This document shows positions 1-8,799 of a stretch of 38,155 bases of DNA, piece after piece. The notes below the pieces were generated by a model, which was not told the DNA's origin, made no database searches, and worked only from the letters and a program-made list of their open reading frames with translations. The stretch covers positions 1 to 38,155 of the forward strand of contig JALQPE010000093.1 of the NCBI GenBank assembly GCA_030407315.1, in the 5' to 3' direction. Position numbers and translations under genes: made by a program. This DNA is from Asparagopsis taxiformis. Its lineage: Eukaryota > Rhodophyta > Florideophyceae > Bonnemaisoniales > Bonnemaisoniaceae. How positions within the stretch are numbered: the stretch's first letter is position 1; every line of letters starts with the position of its first letter.

Positions 1-1340
1 CTCCTCACTATCGGCGTTCTCCCTACCATCCGAACGCCATGCACCACCATCCGCACATACTGCAAGAACCCTCACGACTAGATTACAAAAAATACGCTCC
101 TTCCCAATACCATCCGCTTTCCTCGACACCACCCCGAGCCCATTAAATCATCAAGACATCAAACACGAACATGGTCAGCAAATCTTACACCACTTGAAAC
201 GCACTCTCACTTCTATCGTATGCCCCAATATACACATACCAGAAACACCTCACAGCTTCATTCCCCATCTTCCTACATCCCTTCTTCACTCTCCTTCAGT
301 CCTGCCGTTCCTGCTTCACCACTCCTGCATCACATACACAACATCAGAATCAACCACAACAGTCAGATCAAAAGCAACGCTTACCACGACAGATATCCTA
401 GAAACTCCCTTACTTACTCTCCGAGAGATGACTGAATCATCCATCCTACACAAAATACAAACCATGATCCAAAAACCTTGCAATGAATAATCAAAGTCAG
501 CAGTCCATATCTTCGCAAAACAAGTCTTGGTGCTCAGTAAACTTACCTTCTGTCATCAACATTCCTGCATCATCTACACAACATCGGAATCAACCACAAC
601 AGTCAGACTCAAAACCAACCTTCCATCACAGCATACTTTCAAAACTCGCACACTTACCTTCGCTCCACACAATACACACCATGACTCAATAGGCTTCCAA
701 TGAAAAATATCGCATCAACGGAAATAGTCAGACTCAAAACAACCTTCCCTCGCTGCTTACTTTCAAAACTCGCACACTTACTTACCTGTTCCATCCTGCA
801 CACAATAAAAACATAAATCACGTAATCGTGTAACCAAGAAAAGTAGTCAGCATTCCGCATCTTCGCACAACCGGTCTGGGCGCCCAATGTGACTTACCTT
901 CCGTCATCACTATTCCTCCATCACCTACGCAACATCGGATTCAATCGCAACAGTCAGATTGAAAACCAACGTTTCCCTCGCTACATACCCTGAGAACTCG
1001 CAAATGTACCTCTCATCCATCCTACACACAATACAAACCATGATCCAAAAACCTTGCAATTAACAATAATCATAGTCAGCAGTCCATATCTTCGCAAAGC
1101 ACATCTTGGCACTCAATGAAACTTACCTTCCGTCATCAACATTCCTGCATCATCTACACACACATCGGAATCAACCACAACAGTCAGACTCAAAATCAAC
1201 CTTCCCTCACAGCATACTTTCAAAACTTCACGTACCTCTCTTCCATCCTCCGCTCAATACACACCATCAGTCAACAGGCTTCCCATGAAAAATATCGCAT
1301 CAACGGAAATAGTCAGACTCAAAACCCACGCTTCCCTCAA
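1..1340. repeat. Degenerate tandem repeat tract
   Basis: The stretch is built from diverged direct repeats. The phrase CAACAGTCAGACTCAAAA or a variant recurs near 358, 599, 726, 948, 1179 and 1310, with spacings of about 125 and about 225-240 bases, so the unit seems to be composite. A longer block containing CCATGATCCAAAAACCTTGC occurs near 462 and again near 1039, about 577 bases apart. The strand is poor in G and rich in A and C, and the short open frames are Ser/His/Thr/Gln-rich low-complexity translations with no recognisable domain. I see no gene here. Confidence 0.7.
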
Positions 1341-1373
1341 CGCATACCCTCGAGGGTAGAGGATGGAACGAAG

Positions 1374-1411
1374 GTACGTGCGCGAATCTTGATCAAGATT
1401 CGCGCACGTAC
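1374..1411. repeat. Perfect 38-bp palindrome, no spacer
   Basis: The left half is GTACGTGCGCGAATCTTGA and the right half is its exact reverse complement, meeting at a central TGATCA. It closes the tandem repeat tract on its left and precedes a unique stretch on its right. No second copy was noticed in the window. It could be a protein-binding dyad, a transposon end or a cruciform-forming site; nothing here decides between them. Confidence 0.9.
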
Positions 1412-2008
1412 AAAGCAAAGTCGGTCAAAGAAGATCAGTCGGTGATGAGGGCGGAGTGGAGCCTGCGGCGTCGACCGGACAGCTTTCTGCGTCCGCTTAA
1501 GTCTTGCTGTGCATACTCGAAATCATCGCCGGCAGTGAGATTGAGTATGGCCCAAGCCATGGTCTCTGATTCCCCGAACAATGAGATCCGGATCGAGAAC
1601 AACGAATATAAACATATAATCATATATATGAGAATCCATTTGCTTTCCTTACATGATCCGTGGCATATCCGCTGTAAAGCACATTCAGATTCCACGAAGT
1701 TTGGAAATAAAAAAGTTTATTATTACAAATGAATTAATTGAAAATTCATCTCCCAGGGCAGTCGTTCGTCCTTCCATGCACACGTTGCCAGCACGCAATG
1801 TGATGTAACAGTTGGAAATGATTGAACTCTCGGTTAAATTCCACCGTTGGGATGTCAGCTGGAGTGAGCACAAAACTACTACCCAAAAAACTACGAACAC
1901 GTTACATTCCAAGTCTCGAAAGCACCACAAAAATAAAATTGGTCGCATCTGGACGGCACAGTCTCCCCTGTTCAGCTCGCAATCCTCCCTTTTGCGTCAA
2001 AACTCGAC
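1412..2008. other. Intergenic stretch, no supported gene
   Basis: An AT-rich patch near 1600-1640 and 1700-1740 separates the palindrome from the transposase. A minus-strand frame ending at 1435 reads as a short basic Arg/Leu-rich tail and might be the 3' remnant of a gene, but it has no recognisable domain. From about 1745 to 2008 is the presumed 5' flank of the transposase; no TATA element or terminal inverted repeat could be assigned. Confidence 0.4.
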
Positions 2009-5000
2009 ATGGAATGCAAGTATGAAGGGTGCTTCTACTACTGCGTAGATGCTTATGCGCTCGCGCTGCATGAGCGAACGTGTCGCTACCGTTTCAACCC
2101 CTCTCCCCAACATTTCAACAACGCTCGTGTCCCTGCCGTCACCCATGAGCCTGCTCGAAACGGCGACCATGATTCCCCGCAACCCAGCTCCCCAGACCCA
2201 GAATCTGGTCGTGCTTCCTCCAGCGACTCACCCTGTGACGCTTCACTGCCACCAACCTCAACCCCTCCCGCGCAGACCTCCTCGTGCAATCCCTCGCCGC
2301 CAGTCTCACAACCCTCGAGTACAAGGCCGGCGCTGGCCGCGTGAGCGAAGTCATCACCATCCTACAAGACCCCGCATTCTCCCTAGAAAAGTTCAACAGC
2401 GCCGTTCGCACCGTAGAAGAATGTCGCCACGTTACCGCTTCCATGGTCGAAACACATTTCCGCACCGAAGGTTACAAGAGCCACATCATTCCAGACAAAA
2501 CTGGTAAGTACTCGGCACAGCTGTACCTCCGCGACCCAGTCGACATGCTCCGCAGGCAGTTAGCACTGGCTAACGACCAAAATACTCTCTTCCACCCCTC
2601 CCCACAGACCGCCCCAGACGGCACCGCAATATTTTCTCATCCCCTACACACAGAATTCGCGAAAACGCTGCACCAGGTTACTAGACAGCGCGTGCAGCTC
2701 TCGGAAGATCCACAGGTCGTATGGGCAGAGGAAAATGATCCCACCGTTCCTCCTTTGCCGGCCTCCTCCAAGTGTACTCCGACAAGAGCAGCACAAGCCT
2801 CAAGAGCTCCGCAATCGTCGCATACCCCATACACGTCACACTGCTCAACTTCTCCGCCCCCCTCCGTCGCCACTGCATCCGTACCGGCCTCACCATCGTC
2901 GGGTATCTTCCGTACATTGTTAACCCTTCGTCCAACGCCTTGTTCGGTGATGAAATGCCGACAACCTCTAGTTCTGCTAGTCGCGCTCGCAAAATTGATA
3001 TTCTTCATAAAGCACTCGAAAAAGTGTTTTCGTCCCTATCCACCGCGTTCTCTTCCGGGTTCCCCTGCACAGACTCCACTGCAACTGCCCGCCAATGCTT
3101 TCCCATCCTAGCCAATTATTGCTGCGACTTTCCAGAGGCCAAAGAGCTGTCATGCACTCGCAACAGCACTACCACCACACATCCCTGCCACCGCTGCTAC
3201 ATCCCGCCACTCAACTTGAATCCAGCGCGCCACACCAGCCCCGCTCCCTCGATGATACACGCTCTGCACGCCAAGAGAGCGCTCAGGAGCATACAACTGC
3301 TCCGCTCGAAGCTCTCTCCCTCCTCGAACAACACTCTGTCCTCGAATCGACCGCTCTTTTACCCACCAACAGTCCCCTAGACCCCTACAACATTTTCTCC
3401 TTCGAGCCTCTGCACAATCTCCACCTCGGCATCTCAAAGCTCATCAAACAGTGCATTGTCCACCGCCTCAGCTCCCCAGACCTCACCACCACTGCCTCCC
3501 ATTCCGGGACACCTCGCACCTTCAAGAAGGTGAAAAAATCCATCCTCGCCGGCTCAAACAGCATTCTGTCCGCTATCGAACGCGACTACTACATCACCGG
3601 TCTTCATGTCGACTTCTCCAAGGGTGAGAAGGGCACCAATTTGAACGGCCTCTTCACGGAGGACGGCATACGCGGCATGCTCGCAGCCAAAGACTATCAC
3701 CATGTCGACATGGTGTTCCCTTTCATCGCAGCATTCATTGACACATGCTGTGACGAAGTAGAGACAGCCCCCCTCACTTCCATCTGCACGCAATACTCTG
3801 ACCTCGTCGCATGGGTCATGAAACGCGGTCGCATCAAGCACTGGACTGCCGCCGAACTAGAAAGCCTCCAGAACTCCATTTCCTATTTCAAACAATCAAT
3901 GCTCTCCACCCTCGGCCCATTCCACACCACAGGTCTCAAAACTTTCAAGTTCCATCTTCTAGACCATCTTCCCGGTGACTTGCAGAGATATGGCGCCCTG
4001 GAACACATTGATGCAGGCCCCTACGAACACTCGCATCTTCTGTTCAAACAGAGTTATAGGAAAACCTCTCGAAGGCGCTCCACAGCCATGGAAGAGACTA
4101 TTCGCCACATGGAATTCTCCTTGGCCACTCCAACTGGTCACACCCCATCGAACACATTGGGAAACCCACGCATGATATCGCCCACAGACGGTGCAGTACT
4201 CGTTCGCGACGGATTCACCGTTGCACTGCACGACTTTGCCTCCCTGCTGCCCGATGCAACCCTCCTCGTTGCAGATATCGACGGACAGCCCGATCCTGCC
4301 ACTCTTTTGCCTCTGCACAACTCCTCGTTCCCGTCTGGCACCATAACGCTATTCCAGCAACTCGGTGACACAGCTGCACAAGCGTTCCTCACCCTCGCTA
4401 GACTGCGCGCCACGGCAGAAGGCCCTCCAATACATGACATGGACATTTCCGTCACCGTGGTAAAGTCCGCCTACGTCATGGGAGGGTACGTCCCAGATGC
4501 CGACGACTTTGACCCGCACAGTGGCATGCTTCGCCCCACAAACGTGTCGAGGCACAAGCAGCAGCGCGTCTTTGCAACTTCATCGTTCGGCCCCGCAAAG
4601 AGATCGCAGTACTCCTTTGTCGTCATCTCCGGAACTGCCGATGACTACAGAACCATATGGGTAGGGCGCGTCCTGGCACTGGTACGCCTGCAGTCTCCAA
4701 ACCTGTTTCAACCTGTAGAACTCGCTTTCGTTCAGTATATGACCTGCTTTGCCCCAAAACCGCTGTGGAAAAATCACTTGGGTGCATTTGTTTAAAGTGG
4801 TCCACATGGGACCCGGACAACGGATCCGTTGACAGCAATGACACTGCATCCCACAGTGCAGGTGGTCCTTGGTTTGACCTCATTCCTGCATCTACTATAT
4901 CTGGCACCGTGCACATCGTACGAAGTAACTTTCCAGTCAAGCCATTTACGAAACAAATGCACTGGTCGGACCACCGTTTCTATCTCAACCGCTTCTACAC

Positions 5001-5043
5001 CAACACTGATTACCAATTCACAGATGATAATGAAGAAGAATAA
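2009..5043 (+). pseudogene. KDZ/CACTA-like DDE transposase, four frame breaks
   Basis: This is a transposase of the large KDZ/Plavaka/CACTA-like clade, read in five overlapping pieces: 2009-2344, to 3111, to 3380, to 4795, to 5043. Piece 1 begins MECKYEGC and has a zinc-finger-like Cys-Cys-His-Cys pattern, common at the N-terminus of these enzymes. Piece 3 carries the YSDKSS and IVGYLPYI segments that match the region of the first catalytic Asp. Piece 4 has EPLHNLHLGISK and, further on, the HLLDHLPGDLQRYGALEH and KQSYRKTSRR segments typical of the end of the catalytic core. Piece 5 adds an acidic tail. All four shifts are -1; one lies in a CCTCCTTT context near 2750 and one in CCCCAAAA near 4758. 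The start ATG at 2009 was chosen because it precedes the zinc finger. The family call is good; the exact subfamily is uncertain. Confidence 0.75.
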
Positions 5044-5120
5044 ATCTAAATCGCAGCACTCTATTGATAATGTACTACATGATAAACCTTCTAGTCAACG
5101 TCACATTTACTGCACTAATT

Positions 5121-7402
5121 TCAACCATCCTCCATTACGCCAAAACCGTTATCAGCAGTGGCTGCATGGCGCCGCTCCATGCCCCCATACTGTGGGGCAT
5201 TGATTTCGACATTCAGGTTTGCAGTCAGGTGTCCAGCATATGGGTCAACGACGAAAAGTTCTGCGCCAATTAGTCCTTGCGCAATCACACAATCCATTAC
5301 AGCACCGAGGTTTGACGTAATATGCGATTGAATCCAATCCTCGGACACTAGAACAAGTGATGAGCAGCGGTTTACATCATCAACGACATGAACAATTCCA
5401 GACCCCTCTCCGCTTTGCCACACTTCAACAGCCTCTCTCGTCACAGTACGGCTTGCAAACACATGCCGTGACTGTGCACTAGTCCGCTGTTCGCTCTCGA
5501 CAACGTCCGTTTCTTCCTTGCTTGCGAGCCTTGGAGACAAGACATGCAGTACACCACCATACCAACTAATTGCTGAAAAGCTACCCCCACATATTGACTG
5601 TACCGCCTTGTAAACTCCTTCTGCCGTGCACCTCCTTTCCCCTTCGGTTCATCCAAACACTCCACAGTAGTCACTAGCCAAGCATCCAGGCGCGCCAGCG
5701 TTAGTATGCTCGTCTCTATGTCCATTACTTGTTCTGGTCGTATCGAATAACCCCTGAAGATGTCCAGCACATTCACAGCTACTCGGTTGTTAAACCATGC
5801 ATCACCATTCACTTCCATTTCGAAGCTGTCAGGAACCAAGCCTTTGCTGTATCGCAGCTCTGAGAACGGTGCCGTTCGCCACCTCCCCATATCCAAATCA
5901 CCGTTACTTTCCCGTTTCAAAAGCTTCTCAGACGCTTCGCGCTTTTGTTCCTCTCGCTCGTCCATCTCAGCTCGCGTCGTCAGCATCGTGCATCTAGACA
6001 TTAATTTCGTGTACCCCAGCGAACCGAACAATCTGTCCCTCGCATTACGCTTCCGTGCACTCATCACGTCGGACAGTTTCTGCGTCACCTTCACTTTCAA
6101 TTCCTTGCTCCCCGCCACAGCCTCTTGACAGCACACACGCTGCTCCTCATCGGAAAACACATCACACCACGGACTTTGACGCAGTACGTGTCGCACCAAG
6201 TCATTCAGCAGATCACTCTCGTCCCTGTACGAAGGTGTATACCACTGCAGATTCTTGATGATATAGCCCGGAGGGGTAGCAATATATCCTACACCGTTTT
6301 CGCTCCAAAGTGCCCCTTCTACCGGCTCTACCTCGATGGTACGTCCAGTCCAACGTCTCTGCGTTTGTTCCGCTATAGGGTCCAGCTCCATAGTCTCGTT
6401 CTTGCACCACTTTGTCAGGTTTTCCTCAACCGCCCTAAGAACTCCAAGGTATTTCACAGGAATGGCTTTCTGTATTTTCGACTTACCGCCACCGTGATCA
6501 CTGATTCTACCTGTTCTCGCAATTGCAGTAAGGCTGGCATTTTCCGCCTGCAGAGTCTTCACCTTAGCCTCCAACGCAACTATCTCCGTGGTGAGCGCCT
6601 TGTTTGCTATGTCCTGGCTAAACACTTTTTTTCCAGCTCCGCGATCTTCTTCTTCTGCGCATTGATGCGACTCGCCATTAAATCGATGGATTCCGGCGGA
6701 TGCAACCTCTCTGCCCTCACCGTCCCCCCATCTCCCACGCTATCGGGAATATGATGTCCTCCATCGCAATAGCCTGACGTCGCGGGGGCGTTACGCGCAT
6801 ATTTGGCACCAATGACAGTCTGTTGTGACGAGGCCCGCACTCCGGCTGCTCTCTCCCCTCAGTACCACCTGACCGCCGATGATAGTTGGCATCCTGTGAA
6901 CGTTGCTCAGAAACAACATCCCTTGCCGCTATCCTCGGGTCCCTGACTGCATTACCTGCTGGGGCTGATGTACTCGGCATAGTTGGCGCAGTGGGGGTCA
7001 CAGCCTCCAGTGTGTCGGAACCCCCGGCTGGGACTCCGTCTGCAGCACCTCCGCATCTGCCAACCCGGGAGGAACTACCTTTGCCATAGCACTCTGCCGC
7101 AATTCCAACATGTTTTGAGCCACTATCATGTCATCATCATGATGTTCACTGTCCCTGCGAGCACGCTTGCCTCGGTCAAGCCCCATCTCTCTCCGCGCCG
7201 TTCCTCCTTCCTCACTTTCTCGCTGCGGATCCCCAGTTCTGCGCCGGTCCGTCTTGCGACTACCGGACCGCGGTTCAATGCTGCCGGTAGGCCCAGACCG
7301 CTTCTTCGCACGGGATTGTCGGGCACTCGATACAGCAGCTGCTGACCGGGTTTTCTGGAGGCCCGGAGGCTTTGGAGCTTTCTTCGCAATACGCGGCGGC
7401 AT
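5121..7402 (-). pseudogene. Broken coiled-coil protein of unknown function beside the transposase
   Basis: I do not recognise this protein. It starts at the ATG at 7402 (MPPRIAKKAPKPPG, a basic disordered N-terminus) and continues in five pieces: 7402-6998, 7001-6717, 6840-6607, 6625-5441 and 5540-5121, about 750 residues in all. The junction of pieces 3 and 4 lies inside a clear coiled coil (INAQKKKIAELEKK followed by EIVALEAKVKTLQAEN), which shows that the two frames belong to one gene. Piece 4 is the best conserved-looking part, with many Trp, Cys and Arg/Glu residues. All four frame changes are -1; one is at an A7 run near 6627 and one near a G5 run around 7015. The gene converges on the transposase with fewer than 80 bases between them, so it may be the second gene of the same transposon. 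A partner or accessory DNA-binding role is only inference. Confidence 0.5.
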
Positions 7403-7635
7403 AATGAAGCTTTCCCGGAAGCGATGGAACGATTGAGTTGCACGAGATACAAAAAAGATTGCTGTATAGTGTCGGTAACCACAACGGTCTGCGATGAACG
7501 TTCAGGTCAGGTCAAGTACCGGATAATACGCCAACAGCCCAGATTGTATACGGTAGGCAGTCATCAACAGTATTTAATGAGGTACAATTACAGCTGTAGA
7601 GCTAGGCCGCGAGCACCCCTATGTCCGGAAGACGT
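7403..7635. other. Intergenic stretch, nothing recognised
   Basis: This is the 5' flank of the coiled-coil gene up to the start of the inverted repeat element. No gene, tRNA or clear terminal repeat was seen. Confidence 0.4.
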
Positions 7636-7841
7636 CCTGATTTGAATTAAAATTTGGGCTATTCTCAAAAACATGCACATGTGAACATGTTTTTGAGATG
7701 GGGGTGTGCCGTACGGCATTCGACCGCCCAAATCGATGTTTTTTGCAATATTTTTTTCTGCCCTGAATTGTAGAATTTCTGGCCGGACAGCAATGCAACT
7801 GAGCTGGACATCCACCGGGCGTCCATTTCAACTTGGTCGTG
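7636..7841 (-). repeat. Left inverted copy of the ~205-bp palindrome-rich repeat
   Basis: This copy lies in the opposite orientation to all other copies of the family. Its outer end reads CCTGATTTGAATTAAAATTT, and by eye the outer 83 bases are an exact reverse complement of 11710-11792. It contains the 14-bp palindrome family GTGCCGTACGGCAC (here ending ..GGCATT) and the stem CTCAAAAACATG / CATGTTTTTGAG around a 10-base loop. With the copy at 11591-11792 it forms inverted ends around the methyltransferase-SET gene. No target-site duplication was found. Confidence 0.8.
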
Positions 7842-8058
7842 TATTTTGCATCTGCACGCATAACAGCATCCAAGCAGTCAGGTTCACTGCTCGGACGAAG
7901 TGCACCTAGAGTGTGAACGATTGGTTTTTGACAGGCGAGTACTGCTCAATAGGTTTCACCCTGGACTAATGGTGGCTGGACATGCTGCATTATATGATAT
8001 ACTTCAACTCTGGAACGTAGCTTTATTTGTAGTCGAAATGAAAACATCTTTCGTGACC

Positions 8059-8799
8059 CTAATTCCATGCTCTAAACGCTGTCCCATAATGAACGTAGAG
8101 CTCCTGCCCCGGACGGATATCGCGGATTGCACGTACTACAATGATCTTCGGATTTTCTAGGTCCTTCGCCTTGAGCTTCTTCCCCGTCGAACCGCTGCTG
8201 TAGTTCTCGACAAACTCGACGTTGGCCATCCGCCTGGTGTCTTCCGCCGGAGTGTCCTCACCTCGCAAATACCGCGGGTCGTTGATGAACTGCGCCGAAC
8301 AGAACGGAGCCGGAACAATCCAAATTGGATGCTCGATGTTTTCGTCGTCCTCCGCTGTTGCATACAGCTTGATGGCATACATCAAGAATGTTTCCTTCGT
8401 TATCGCCATGTGACCCTCTCCGTACGCGAACCTCATCGACTCCTTGCTCATATCAGAGTACACAACAGTTCCGTAGTATGCACATACTTCGTCGCCAACA
8501 TTAAATGTCTGTTCAGCGAAGAGCCCTCTTCCTGCATTTGGATGCTTAATCAGCGATGGTCGAACGCTCAATTTTTTCGCAACACAATCGTGTGCCCGCA
8601 TCACGCGAGGGTTTTCAGTTTGCAACCAGCGGCGCAGGGAAGGTGGCCAATAATGTACCGGTTTTTCCATGTGCTCGTGCGACGCAATCGACTCTGGGCA
8701 CAGCTGCCAGAGGTACTGCCGAATATATTTCGGGAACCTCTGGTACAGGGGAAGGCCAGGTGGGGGTTCGATGATCCTGCGTTCCCTCTGCGTACGCAT
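8059..8799 (-). CDS. SET domain, C-terminal part of methyltransferase-SET protein 1
   Basis: This reading frame carries a SET-type protein (histone) lysine methyltransferase domain at about residues 78-245 of the 246 read from 8799. Seen are NAGRGLF (88-94), YYGTVVY, FINDP (171-175), NVEFVE (193-198) and the C-terminal GQELYVHYG (231-239), which correspond to the SAM- and lysine-channel motifs of SET enzymes. The frame is open upstream to a TGA near 8831, and its first residues align with the linker of the unbroken paralogue at 21796-23697 (compare PPPGLPLYQRFPK with EGFPAVTALPN). It is therefore most likely the C-terminal half of the same protein as 8601-11261, joined by one -1 shift near 8830. 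A separately translated SET protein starting at the ATG at 8799 is possible but less likely. Substrate is unknown; a histone tail is the family expectation. Confidence 0.85.
   Translation of the reverse strand: MRTQRERRIIEPPPGLPLYQRFPKYIRQYLWQLCPESIASHEHMEKPVHYWPPSLRRWLQTENPRVMRAHDCVAKKLSVRPSLIKHPNAGRGLFAEQTFNVGDEVCAYYGTVVYSDMSKESMRFAYGEGHMAITKETFLMYAIKLYATAEDDENIEHPIWIVPAPFCSAQFINDPRYLRGEDTPAEDTRRMANVEFVENYSSGSTGKKLKAKDLENPKIIVVRAIRDIRPGQELYVHYGTAFRAWN

Noticed and set aside
194..887. Short open frames in the left tandem repeats
   Set aside because: Repetitive low-complexity translations overlapping in several frames, with no conserved domain.
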